From NCBI GenBank assembly GCA_017304475.1, contig JAFKKV010000020.1, forward strand, positions 124,001-188,000: a stretch of DNA of 64,000 nt, given 5' to 3'. The notes beneath the pieces are model-generated. The model saw nothing but the letters and a program-made list of their open reading frames with translations. It had not been told where the DNA came from and ran no database searches. A program made the translations under genes and the position numbers. This DNA is from Hyphomicrobiales bacterium. Its GTDB lineage: Bacteria > Pseudomonadota > Alphaproteobacteria > Rhizobiales > Phreatobacteraceae. Positions 54,301 to 62,565 of this stretch are shown one piece after another. Position 1 is the stretch's first letter; every line of letters begins with the position of its first letter.

Positions 54301-55602
54301 CCTTGGCGCGGCGAGCGACGGCCGGCTGAACGTGGTCTGGCCGGTCGCCGCCTGATAGACCCCGAGCAGCAGGATAAGGAAGGCCGAGACGAACACGGTG
54401 TTCATCTGGTCGTGGCTGAAGATCAGGTTGGTCATGCCGAAAATCGCATAACCGCCCGACAGCATGATCGCGAAGGCGACCCGGTCCCGGTAGCGGTCGT
54501 CGCGCACGGAGCCGATGGCCGCCATGATCGGCGCCGCCAGCAGCATGAGCAGCGCGGCGAGGCCGACCAGGCCGCGGCCGACCGCCGTGGTGATGAACTC
54601 ATTGTGCAGATGGCGATAAGGCGGCACCTCGAAGCCGTCGCGGGCAGCGCGCCGGCGCACTTCGTCCACCGCATTCTGGCTGCCATAGCCGAAGACCGGT
54701 CGGGCCAGAAAGGCCTCGGCGCCATAGGTCCAGAGAATGGCGCGATGCGCCGTGCTCTCGTCGTGGCTCCTGAGCGCCCGGCCGGCCTCGAGCGAGGCTT
54801 TCAGCGCGACCAGGCGATCGGGCACATTCGCGACGATGCCGAGCCCGCCGACGGTGACGGTGACCACGCCGAGCACCAGCCCAGCCATGGCCGTCCGCCG
54901 CCGGATCGTCGGCCAGAGATAGATGCCGAGCGCCAGCACGATCAGTGGCAGGGCGAGCAGCGCCCCCCGCGTCTGCGACAGGAGGCAGGCGCCGAAGCCG
55001 GCGGCCATCGCGATCAGGGCGAAAAGCTTGTGCGGCCGCGACAGCCTGGTGAAGCCGACGAGCGACAGACCGGCGGCCAGGATCGCGACGTCGCCGAAGG
55101 GAATGGCATTGGCCATGCCGGCGGTGGCGCGCCACTGGCCCAGGCCGAACACCTCGATGGCCGAATAGATCAGAGCCGAAATGGCGCCGGCCCGGATACC
55201 GTCCAGGAACAGGTCGAAGACGTCGACCCGCGGCGACTGCACCAGCGCGCCGACCAGCACGGTGAAGACCAGGAAATGCAGGGTGGTGCCGACATCCAGG
55301 AGACCGGCCAACCGGTTGGGAAAGAGCACCGGAGAGATGAGCGCCACGCCGAAATAGGCGAGGCAGACGAGACAGCCGAAGGCGGTCGAGGCGGGCCAGA
55401 CCCAGCTCAGCCGGCCGGTCAGCCAGAGCGCCGAAACATAGACTGCACCGGCAAAGAACCAGGCGGTTGCCAAGCTGCCGAGCGGCAGCGGCAGGAAGCC
55501 CAGCAGCGGTGCGAACAGGAAGGCCGCCCGGTTGGGATCATTGATGGTCGCCCGGCACCAGTTGACCACGCGCGCGACGGGAGAGCACTTCGGCCGATCC
55601 AT
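54295..55602 (-). CDS. O-antigen ligase/polymerase-like membrane protein
   Basis: 435 residues with ten or more hydrophobic segments (AAFLFAPLLGFLPLPLGSLA, LHFLVFTVLVGALV, LVLGVVTVTVGGLGIVA). The Wzy_C/WaaL signature region is the long periplasmic loop around RPVFGYGSQNAVDEV and PYRHLHNEFITTAVGRGLVG; the H-N-E in HLHNEF is the hallmark of these ligases. With a Wzm/Wzt exporter and no Wzx seen, a WaaL role (ligation of the finished chain to lipid A core) is likelier than Wzy polymerase. Start ATG 55602. Confidence 0.8.
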   Translation of the reverse strand: MDRPKCSPVARVVNWCRATINDPNRAAFLFAPLLGFLPLPLGSLATAWFFAGAVYVSALWLTGRLSWVWPASTAFGCLVCLAYFGVALISPVLFPNRLAGLLDVGTTLHFLVFTVLVGALVQSPRVDVFDLFLDGIRAGAISALIYSAIEVFGLGQWRATAGMANAIPFGDVAILAAGLSLVGFTRLSRPHKLFALIAMAAGFGACLLSQTRGALLALPLIVLALGIYLWPTIRRRTAMAGLVLGVVTVTVGGLGIVANVPDRLVALKASLEAGRALRSHDESTAHRAILWTYGAEAFLARPVFGYGSQNAVDEVRRRAARDGFEVPPYRHLHNEFITTAVGRGLVGLAALLMLLAAPIMAAIGSVRDDRYRDRVAFAIMLSGGYAIFGMTNLIFSHDQMNTVFVSAFLILLLGVYQAATGQTTFSRPSLAAPRG

Positions 55603-55629
55603 GAATTCCTGTCCGGCTCAGCGCCTCAC

Positions 55630-56379
55630 TCAGCGCGACAGCCCCATCGACGCCGTCAGGCCGCCATCCATGGTCAAGGTCGCGCCGGTGAGATAGCCAG
55701 CCAAAGGCGACAGAAGATAGGCAACGAGGCCGCCGATCTCTTCCGGCTTGGCAAAGCGGCCGGCCGGGATCTGGCTTTCCATCTTGTCGCGATAATCGGC
55801 ATATTTGGCCATCATGTCGGTATCGACGAAGCCCGGCGCGACGACATTGACGGCGACGCCGCGCTTGGCGCTCTCGATCGCCAGCGTGCGGCAATAGGCG
55901 GCGAGCGCCGCCTTCGACGCGCCATAGGCGGCATTGCCCTGATTCGAACGCTCGGCCGTCACCGAACCGATGGCGACGATGCGGCCGGTCCGCGCCCGCA
56001 TCATCGGCCGGATCAGCGCCGAGACCAGCCGGGTGAAGGCAAAGAAATTGATCTGCATCACCGCTTCGGCCTTGGCCTGGTCCATCACCGCCGCCAGTTG
56101 GTCATAGGGCTGGCCGGCATTGTGGACGAGGCCGTAATAGGTTTCGCCCTGTTCGAGTTCGCTGACGAAGGCGTCCACCGCCTGCTTGTCGGCGAGATCG
56201 AGCGCGCGGGCCACGATGTCGCGCGCCGGATGCGCCGCCTTGACCTCGGCGACCAGCGCCTCGGCCGCGGCCCCCGACGAGCGCACGGTGAAGGTCACGT
56301 CATGGCCGGCTTCCGCCAGGGCCCGGACGATGGCGGCCCCCATGCCCTTGGCGCCGCCGGTGACCAGGACGCGGCCCAT
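55630..56379 (-). CDS. FabG-like short-chain dehydrogenase (3-oxoacyl-ACP reductase)
   Basis: 249 residues. NAD(P) site VTGGAKGMGAAIV, HNAG, catalytic S...Y-x-x-x-K in IGSVTAERSNQGNAAYGASK, and the VAPGFVDTDM segment. Full FabG length. Its start overlaps the ketosynthase stop (TGATG), so it belongs to the very-long-chain acyl operon and probably does the ketoreduction step. Last gene of the leftward arm. Confidence 0.88.
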   Translation of the reverse strand: MGRVLVTGGAKGMGAAIVRALAEAGHDVTFTVRSSGAAAEALVAEVKAAHPARDIVARALDLADKQAVDAFVSELEQGETYYGLVHNAGQPYDQLAAVMDQAKAEAVMQINFFAFTRLVSALIRPMMRARTGRIVAIGSVTAERSNQGNAAYGASKAALAAYCRTLAIESAKRGVAVNVVAPGFVDTDMMAKYADYRDKMESQIPAGRFAKPEEIGGLVAYLLSPLAGYLTGATLTMDGGLTASMGLSR

Positions 56380-57656
56380 CAGGCGGGCTCCCTGGCGAGC
56401 ACCAGGCAGACGTTCTGGCCGCCGAAGCCGAAGGAATTGGAAATGGCGCGGCTGACCTCGGCCTTGCGCGCGACATTCGGCACCACATCCATCGGGATCG
56501 CCGGGTCGGCCTCGTTGTGGTTGATGGTCGGCGGAATCACGCCGCGGGCAATGGTCATCAAGGTGAACACCGCCTCGATCGCGCCTGCCGCCGACAGGGT
56601 ATGGCCGATCATCGACTTGTTCGACGACACCGCAACCGACTTCAGGTGCTCGCCGAACACCGCGGCGAGGCCGACATATTCCATCTTGTCGTTTTCCGGC
56701 GTCGAGGTGCCGTGGGCATTGACATATTGCACGTCGGCCGGCGTCACGCCGGCATCCTCCAGCGCGTTGCGGATGCAGCCGATGACCGGGGCCCCATCCG
56801 GGCTCGAGCGGGTGCGATGGAACGAATCGGCCATCTCGCCGCAGCCCTCGACGACGCCGAGGATCGTGGCGCCGCGCGCCTTGGCATGCTCGTAGGATTC
56901 GAGCACCAGGGCGCCCGCCCCTTCCGCCATGATGAAGCCGTCACGATCCCTGGAGAACGGCCGGGCGGCAGCCGCCGGCTTGTCGTTGCGCGTCGACAGC
57001 GCCGACAAGAGCGAGAAGCGCACCAGCGATTCCTGATTGGCCGAACCGTCGGCGCCGATCACCAGGGCGGCAGCGGTGTCGCCGCGGCGGATCGCCTCGA
57101 CCGCCAGCTGGATGGCGGTAGCGCCGGTCGCGCAGGCCGTGGAGACCGAGATCGGCGCGCCGGTCGTGCCGAAACGGTCGGCCAGTTCGTCGCTGACCGA
57201 ACCGAACAGGAACCGCGTCTGCATCCGCGAGAAGTCTTTCGACGCCGCGCCGCGCAGCAGGTCGTCATAGGTGATGCCGTCGTGCTGGCCGGAGGCGCGC
57301 GCCAGTTCCTGGCGTTGCGGCCATTCCATCTCCACCGGCGGCATGCCGAGAAACAGGGGGCCCGGAAAGGCGCCGTCGGTCCCGATTCCCGCCTCGGCGA
57401 CAGCCTCGTCGGCGGCCAGCACCGCCATCTTGGTGGTCAGATCAGGGGCATTGTCGAACGGCACGAAGTCCACGGTGCCGGCGATCGTCGTGCGCAGGCC
57501 CTCGACCGGGAAACGGGTGATGGCATGAATGCCCGACTCACCCGCCGTCAGCTTGGCCCAGTTTTCTTCCTTGCCCTGGCCGAGCGAGGTGACCACGCCC
57601 ATGCCGGTGACGACCACCACCGGGCGGCCGTGCTTGTCTTTCATCGTGGCAGCCAT
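56379..57656 (-). CDS. fabF1XL: active beta-ketoacyl-ACP synthase of the VLCFA cluster
   Basis: 425 residues. KAS II family: VVTGMGVVTSLGQGKEENWA, catalytic Cys175 in SVSTACATGA, first His in VNAHGTSTPENDK and second His in NKSMIGHTLSAAG. The Cys-His-His triad is intact. ATG 57656 follows GGAGGCTGAC; longer frames are unsupported. In rhizobia two such synthases in this cluster (fabF1XL, fabF2XL) elongate the acyl chain on AcpXL; the F1/F2 label follows the known gene order and is provisional. Confidence 0.88.
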   Translation of the reverse strand: MAATMKDKHGRPVVVVTGMGVVTSLGQGKEENWAKLTAGESGIHAITRFPVEGLRTTIAGTVDFVPFDNAPDLTTKMAVLAADEAVAEAGIGTDGAFPGPLFLGMPPVEMEWPQRQELARASGQHDGITYDDLLRGAASKDFSRMQTRFLFGSVSDELADRFGTTGAPISVSTACATGATAIQLAVEAIRRGDTAAALVIGADGSANQESLVRFSLLSALSTRNDKPAAAARPFSRDRDGFIMAEGAGALVLESYEHAKARGATILGVVEGCGEMADSFHRTRSSPDGAPVIGCIRNALEDAGVTPADVQYVNAHGTSTPENDKMEYVGLAAVFGEHLKSVAVSSNKSMIGHTLSAAGAIEAVFTLMTIARGVIPPTINHNEADPAIPMDVVPNVARKAEVSRAISNSFGFGGQNVCLVLAREPA

Positions 57657-57667
57657 GTCAGCCTCCG

Positions 57668-58873
57668 TCAGACCGCTTCGACCAGGCCGAGACCTTCGCC
57701 GCGCCAATGGCCGACCGAGGTCACGACCGCCTGTTTCACCTTGCGGGTCATTGCCGCTTCATCGGTCGAGCCGCCGACCGGCGGCACCGCCGCGCCGCGC
57801 GCCACCATCATGGCGGCAAGCGCGATATTGGCCGGGAAGGTCGCCTCGACGCTGTGGCCGATCACCGAGCCGGTGGCCCGGGTCGGCACCCGCCGCTGAT
57901 CCAGGAGGTCGCGCTCGATCCTGACCGGTCCGGCGACCCCGGTGGTGCCGGAAACCACGACGGTGGCGCCGGGGATGAGCTGCGGCGAGATGGCGTTCCA
58001 CTGCACCGCCAGCGAATGCTCGGCCTGGCCATCCTTGCGCGCGGTGCGGTCGGAGGTCACCGATGTCAGCCTGGCGATCGGCTTGGCGCCGCGCTTTTCG
58101 GCATGCTCGCGGGCCTCGATGACGAGGAACGCCCCGACCGAGCCGAGAACCGTGCCGCCGCCGTCCTTCTGGCGCTCCCAGACCGGCGCCCAGGGCTTGG
58201 TCCAGTTCATGTGGCCGAGCTCGAAATGCAGGATCGTGTCCGGCCGCTCGGCCGAATAGGCGCCGCCGACCAGGAACAGGTCGCCCTGATTGGCATGGCA
58301 GCGGGCCAGCGCGACGCGCACCGCGTCGACGCCGGCCATTTCCTCGCCCATGAAGGTGCGCGAGGAGCCGACCACGCCGTGGACGATCGAGATATTGCCG
58401 GCGAGCAGGTTGGACAGCTGCGCCAGGAACAGAGTCGGCCGCAGATCGTTCATCAGCCGCTCGTTGAGGAACGGCCCGGGCGTGTTCGAGGTTTCAAGGC
58501 CGGTCAGCACCTGGCCGTCGACCGCATAGTCGCGCTCGCCGCCACCGGCGGCCACCACCATATGCATGGCCGACAGGAGATCCTTGTTGCCCTTGATGCC
58601 GGCATCGTCGAGCGCCAGGCCCGCGGCATAGGTGCCGAGCCGCTGCCAGGCTTCCATCTGGCGGCGATCGCCCCGGTCGGGGATCTGCTTGATCACGTCG
58701 ATCGCGGCGGCCGGATGCACGTGATAGGGCGCGTGGGTCGCCGAATCGAGTTTCAGCCAGTCGTCCTGTCCCCCGCCGAGAGCCGCCCAATGCGCGTCGA
58801 GCCCCTCGCCGAGCGCCGTGACAAGGCCGATCCCAGTGATCCAGGCCTCGCGTTCCCGGGCAATCGACATCAA
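57668..58873 (-). CDS. fabF2XL: beta-ketoacyl-synthase-like protein lacking catalytic residues
   Basis: 401 residues with a KAS fold (ITGIGLVTALGEGLDAHWAA, WQRLGTYAAGLALDDAG, GGTVLGSVGAFLVIE). At the nucleophile position the sequence reads IVHGVVGSSRTFMGEE (about 160-175) with no Cys, and the first His region is VVVSGTTGVAGP instead of NAHGT. It is probably a non-catalytic partner like the chain-length factor of type II polyketide synthases, paired with the active synthase 11 bases downstream. The symbol follows the rhizobial gene order acpXL-fabZXL-fabF2XL-fabF1XL and is provisional. Confidence 0.82.
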   Translation of the reverse strand: MMSIAREREAWITGIGLVTALGEGLDAHWAALGGGQDDWLKLDSATHAPYHVHPAAAIDVIKQIPDRGDRRQMEAWQRLGTYAAGLALDDAGIKGNKDLLSAMHMVVAAGGGERDYAVDGQVLTGLETSNTPGPFLNERLMNDLRPTLFLAQLSNLLAGNISIVHGVVGSSRTFMGEEMAGVDAVRVALARCHANQGDLFLVGGAYSAERPDTILHFELGHMNWTKPWAPVWERQKDGGGTVLGSVGAFLVIEAREHAEKRGAKPIARLTSVTSDRTARKDGQAEHSLAVQWNAISPQLIPGATVVVSGTTGVAGPVRIERDLLDQRRVPTRATGSVIGHSVEATFPANIALAAMMVARGAAVPPVGGSTDEAAMTRKVKQAVVTSVGHWRGEGLGLVEAV

Positions 58874-58897
58874 GCACTCCTCATTATCGCATCGTCG

Positions 58898-59371
58898 TCA
58901 GGCCGCTTCGAGTTTCTCGAACGGAAATTCCAGGCGCTCGCCCCACTCGCGGATCATCTTGGCGAATTTGGGATCGGGGAAAGTCTTCACCGCGAACTTG
59001 ATCTCGGCTTCCGCGACCTTCTTGCCCTGGCGGGTAATGAAGGCCTTGGTCACGGCATAACCCGAGCCGTCGCCGATCAGGTGCGCGGTCACCTCGAGAG
59101 CGGTCGAAGGCGGCACGAAATCGCGCATCTTGGCCGAATTGGTGCCGACCAGGAACGGCATGGCGGTGAGCTTGTTCAGGCCGAGAATCAGCCAGCCCGA
59201 CGTCTGCGCCATGGCCTCGATCATCAGCACCCCCGGCAAAAGCGGGAAGCCGGGAAAATGGCCCTCGAATACCGGGCTTTCCGCCGGCACGTCGGCAGCC
59301 GCCGTCAGTGTCTTCGCCTGCGCGTCGAACGAGACGACGCGCGTGATCATCTGAAAATATTCAAGCCGCAT
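58898..59371 (-). CDS. fabZXL: 3-hydroxyacyl-ACP dehydratase (FabZ type)
   Basis: 157 residues, hot-dog fold. Catalytic His in SPVFEGHFPGFPLLPGVLMI and the E-A-x-A-Q pattern in IEAMAQTSG. Dehydrates 3-hydroxyacyl-AcpXL during chain elongation. ATG 59371 starts at MRLEYFQM; the open frame upstream overlaps acpXL in another frame and is not used. 28 bases after the acpXL stop, 24 before the ketosynthase-like gene. Confidence 0.9.
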   Translation of the reverse strand: MRLEYFQMITRVVSFDAQAKTLTAAADVPAESPVFEGHFPGFPLLPGVLMIEAMAQTSGWLILGLNKLTAMPFLVGTNSAKMRDFVPPSTALEVTAHLIGDGSGYAVTKAFITRQGKKVAEAEIKFAVKTFPDPKFAKMIREWGERLEFPFEKLEAA

Positions 59372-59399
59372 GGGACGCGGGTCTCCGGCGCCGGCGAGA

Positions 59400-59681
59400 T
59401 CAGGTGCTTTTCGCGGCGACCAGCTCGTCGATCTTCGAGCAGAGCGCACCGAGCACGAAATAGTCCTCGGTCTTGGCCTTGCCCTCATTGACCTCCTGCG
59501 TCCACTTTTCCAGTGGCAGCTTGATCCCGAACGCCTTGTCGATGGCGAAGGCGATATCGAGGAAGTCGAGCGAATCGATGCCCAGATCGTCGATCGCGTG
59601 GCTCTCCGGCGTGATCTTCTCGAGCGGAATATCGCAGGTTTCCGAGATGATCTTCGAGACGGCTTCGAAGGTGGACGACAT
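59400..59681 (-). CDS. acpXL: specialised acyl carrier protein AcpXL
   Basis: 93 residues, longer than common ACP (about 78) and of AcpXL length. The phosphopantetheine site is Ser37 in [19 protein letters not shown], followed by [17 protein letters not shown] and [14 protein letters not shown], which are diagnostic of AcpXL. It carries the 27-hydroxyoctacosanoate chain destined for lipid A. ATG 59681 is chosen from homologues; the frame upstream is Arg-rich. First gene of the leftward arm, with a promoter candidate at 59777-59805. Confidence 0.93.
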   Translation of the reverse strand: MSSTFEAVSKIISETCDIPLEKITPESHAIDDLGIDSLDFLDIAFAIDKAFGIKLPLEKWTQEVNEGKAKTEDYFVLGALCSKIDELVAAKST

Positions 59682-59776
59682 TATCAGGGGTCTCCGTGCG
59701 GCCGCCATCCGGCGTACATGGTGCGAGACAATAGGCGACGTTTGCCCGCGAAGGGCATCGTTTAGCATTCGGGCCT

Positions 59777-59805
59777 GCTATAGAGGACCCGATGCCGGTC
59801 ATCAA
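59777..59805 (-). promoter_or_regulatory. candidate promoter of acpXL operon
   Basis: On the leftward strand TTGATG (59800-59805) and TATAGC (59777-59782) are separated by exactly 17 bases, a good housekeeping-sigma layout. The predicted start would lie about 90 bases before acpXL. The whole divergent gap 59682-59986 shows no gene. Confidence 0.5.
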
Positions 59806-59986
59806 CCCTTTGTGCTGCCGGCCAATACCCGTAAGTTGACGTTTTCCCGCATGACGAGCGAGCTTGCCGCCGGCATCGCGGGAGGCTCGCGAGTTGACGC
59901 CGCCCGCCCCGCCCTTTAGGCAGCGCCACTCGTTTTCAATGAGCGCGGTGCGCTCGCGAAAGCCGATAGGATTCAAGGAGAACCTG

Positions 59987-61009
59987 ATGCGCGCGCTCCG
60001 CCTCCATGGTGACCGCGACCTTCGCCTCGAGGAGATCGAGGATGCGCCGGCACCTGCCGCCGGCGAGGTCCGGATCAAGATCGCAGCCGTCGCGCTGAAC
60101 CATATCGACGTCTGGGGCTTCCGCGGCATGGCCTTTGCCAAGCGCAAGATGCCGCTGGTCGCCGGCGCCGAAGCCTCCGGCACGATCGACGCGATCGGCG
60201 AAGGCGTGACGCGCTTCAAGCGGGGCGACCCGGTCGTCATGTTCGGCGCCAAGACCTGCGGCACCTGCGTCTATTGCCGCTCCGGCCGCGACAATCTCTG
60301 CGAGAATGTCGGCGGCGTCATGGGCTTCCACATCGACGGCTTCGCCTGCGAATATGTCACCATGGAGGAACGCCTGGTGGTGCCGGTGCCGGCGGGCGTC
60401 TCGCTCAGCGACGCGGCGACCGCCGCGATCACCTTTTCCACCGTCGAGCACATGCTGTTCGACAATTGCAAGCTTCAGCCGGGTGAAACGGTTCTGGTCC
60501 AGGCCGGCGGCTCGGGCATCGGCACGGTCGCCATCAAGGTCGCCAAGGCGCTCGGCTGCACCGTCATCACCACCGTCGGCGACGACGAGAAAGCCGAGAA
60601 GGCCAGGGCCATCGGCGCCGATCACGTGATCAATTACCGCACCGACCGCTTCGAGGGCGTGGTCCGCAAGATCACCAAGAAGAAGGGCGTCGACGTGGTG
60701 TTCGAGCATACCGGCGCCGACACCTGGAACGGCTCGCTGCTGTGCATGAAGCGCGGCGGCCGGCTCGCCACCTGCGGCGCCACGTCGGGGGCCACCGTGC
60801 AGATGAACCTGATGCAGCTGTTCCAGCAGCAGTACAAGATCCTCGGCTCCTTCGGCGCGCCGATCCGCGCCATCGCCGACGGCCTGAAGCGAATCGCCGA
60901 CGGCGTCAGCCCGGTCATCGACGCGGAACTGCCGATGGACCGCTTCAAGGAGGCGCTCGATCGCCTGGAGAGCCGCAGGGTCTTCGGCAAGATCCTCGTG
61001 AAGATCTAA
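59987..61009 (+). CDS. adh2XL: zinc-type alcohol dehydrogenase of the VLCFA cluster
   Basis: 340 residues, medium-chain dehydrogenase. The structural zinc lobe CGTCVYCRSGRDNLC is intact; NAD(P) site GGSGIGTVAIKVAKALG. The usual catalytic-zinc Cys near residue 40 is replaced (VALNHIDVWGFRGMAF), so the active site may not hold zinc. In rhizobia the homologue adh2XL lies in the acpXL cluster and is thought to help form the hydroxylated very-long-chain acid. ATG 59987 follows a perfect AAGGAG. Divergent from acpXL here, followed by lpxXL. Confidence 0.82.
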   Translation: MRALRLHGDRDLRLEEIEDAPAPAAGEVRIKIAAVALNHIDVWGFRGMAFAKRKMPLVAGAEASGTIDAIGEGVTRFKRGDPVVMFGAKTCGTCVYCRSGRDNLCENVGGVMGFHIDGFACEYVTMEERLVVPVPAGVSLSDAATAAITFSTVEHMLFDNCKLQPGETVLVQAGGSGIGTVAIKVAKALGCTVITTVGDDEKAEKARAIGADHVINYRTDRFEGVVRKITKKKGVDVVFEHTGADTWNGSLLCMKRGGRLATCGATSGATVQMNLMQLFQQQYKILGSFGAPIRAIADGLKRIADGVSPVIDAELPMDRFKEALDRLESRRVFGKILVKI

Positions 61010-61023
61010 GGGCGGCCGGGCTC

Positions 61024-61938
61024 TTGGTTCGCTGGCTTCGCCACAACTATCCCTGGGCCATGCTGCCGCTCGACTGGCTGGTGGGCATGATCGTGCTCGC
61101 CGGCCTGAAGCTGGTGCGTTCGCTCGGACCCGACCGGGCCAGCGATCTCGGCGGCTTCGTCGCGCAGCGCATCGGCCGCTTCATCAAGGCCAACCGTATC
61201 GGTTACGCCAATCTGAAGGCGGCCTTTCCGGAGAAATCCGAGGCCGAGATCCAGGCCATCCTGCGCGGGGTCTGGGACAATCTCGGCCGCACGGCCTGCG
61301 AATATGCCTGCATGGACGACCTCTGGGACTTCGACGCGGCGCGTCCCAACCAGGGCCGCGTGGTCACCGACGACGTGCCGCTTTATGAAAGGCTGCGCGA
61401 CGACAGCAAGCCGGCGATCTTTTTCGCCGCCCATCTGGCCAATTGGGAAATGCCGGCTGTGGCCGCCGCCGCCCACGGTCTCGACATGACCGCGCTCTAC
61501 CGCATGCCGAACAACCGCTTCGTGGCGCGCGCCATCCAGAAGATCCGCGGCCGCACCATGGGCAAGATGGTCGCGTCAGGCGGCTCGGGCGTGCTGCAGC
61601 TCGTCCGCGAGCTCGAGCGCAACAACCATATCGGCATGCTGATCGACCAGCATCTCCAGCGCGGCGTCGACGTCACCTTTTTCGGCCGCCCGGCCAAGGC
61701 CAATCCGACCGCCGCCAAGCTCGCCCGCGAATTCGACTGCCCGGTTCACGGCGCCCGGGTCATCCGCCTGCCCGGCAATCGCTTCCGCCTGGAGGCGACC
61801 GAGGAGATCGTCCTGCCGCGCGACGCCGAGGGCCGGATCGACGTCCAGGGCGCCATGCAGGCCATGACCGACGTCGTCGAGGGCTGGGTACGCGAACATC
61901 CCGAGCAATGGCTCTGGCTGCATCGGCGCTGGCGCTGA
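61024..61938 (+). CDS. lpxXL: lipid A very-long-chain acyltransferase LpxXL
   Basis: 304 residues, LpxL/HtrB-type acyltransferase. One N-terminal hydrophobic segment (LDWLVGMIVLAGLKLV) and the H-x4-E catalytic motif in FFAAHLANWEMPAVAA, with NLKAAFPEKSEAEI and QWLWLHRRW typical of the family. Transfers the C28 chain from AcpXL to lipid A at the inner membrane. The TTG at 61024 after AGGGCGG is taken as start; ATG 61060 is the alternative. 14 bases after adh. Confidence 0.87.
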   Translation: MVRWLRHNYPWAMLPLDWLVGMIVLAGLKLVRSLGPDRASDLGGFVAQRIGRFIKANRIGYANLKAAFPEKSEAEIQAILRGVWDNLGRTACEYACMDDLWDFDAARPNQGRVVTDDVPLYERLRDDSKPAIFFAAHLANWEMPAVAAAAHGLDMTALYRMPNNRFVARAIQKIRGRTMGKMVASGGSGVLQLVRELERNNHIGMLIDQHLQRGVDVTFFGRPAKANPTAAKLAREFDCPVHGARVIRLPGNRFRLEATEEIVLPRDAEGRIDVQGAMQAMTDVVEGWVREHPEQWLWLHRRWR

Positions 61939-62048
61939 GCCCGGAACGCCCGTCCACAGCAATCGTAACCAATTGTTGCTGACCCTATGGACAAATTTCA
62001 AGAGTGTATTAGGATTTGTTGCATCGTTCACAGCGCTGACCGGCGATC

Positions 62049-62192
62049 ATGTACGACCGAAGGATGCATGTCCCGATCGACCGCGCCGTCGCTTTCGAGC
62101 GACCGGCTGGAACCTGGCGCGTCGCGCTGGTGATCAGCATAGGGCTGTGGGGCCTGATCGCAACAGGCTTTGTCCAGTGGCTGGGCAATTAG
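62049..62192 (+). CDS. 47-residue single-span membrane peptide
   Basis: MYDRRMHVPIDRAVAFERPA then GTWRVALVISIGLWGLIATG and FVQWLGN. A charged N-terminus is followed by one hydrophobic helix (about 25-42). It starts 110 bases after lpxXL. No domain is recognisable. Support is the charge and hydrophobicity pattern of a small inner-membrane protein; the ribosome site is weak. Confidence 0.45.
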   Translation: MYDRRMHVPIDRAVAFERPAGTWRVALVISIGLWGLIATGFVQWLGN

Positions 62193-62565
62193 CGGGGGAC
62201 GAAGCGGGGCGGTGATCGCCGCTGGATCGCCCCCGTGAGGGCGTTGCAACGCCGCCCTATACACCATCAGGACAACACATCGTCCTGCCCGGGCCTGTCC
62301 CGGGCACCCACGAATTTTCCTCGTCCCGACGGTTCCATTGGACCCTGCCGAAGGCAAGGGCCTGCCTTCAAGGGCAGCCGGGCTGCATTCGTGGATGGCC
62401 GGGAGAAGCCCGGCCAAGACGAGAATGACCTTTGAGCGCGGCGCCCGGCATCAAGCGGATATCCGCCCCGCCCTCCCGCCGACCAGCTTCCCGTCCGCCA
62501 CTCTTCCCGCCTCGCCTTCGCCCCCTTAAGAATGGCGGGTTGGTCCGGATGAGTGCCTGCATGCC
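62193..62565. other. intergenic region mostly occupied by a repeat
   Basis: 373 bases. The repeat at 62279-62425 fills its centre. The remainder shows no gene or clear promoter. Confidence 0.5.
62279..62425. repeat. dispersed long inverted repeat, copy 3
   Basis: The left arm has CGTCCTGCCCGGGCCTGTCC and CACCCACGAATT; the right arm has CATTCGTGGATGGCCGGGAG and AGCCCGGCCAAGACGAG. Same family as 2933-3035 and 3937-4034 but with a longer, different centre of about 75 bases, which itself contains the hairpin AAGGCAAGGGCCTGCCTT. Confidence 0.65.

Noticed and set aside
52822-56895. A very long rightward open frame (1357 codons)
   Set aside because: It is antisense to manC, the ligase and fabG-like genes, all with clear domains. 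Its composition (Arg, His, Gly, Asp) is that of a mirror frame in high-GC DNA.
57707-59491. 594-codon rightward open frame
   Set aside because: Antisense to the ketosynthase-like and fabZXL genes; mirror frame.
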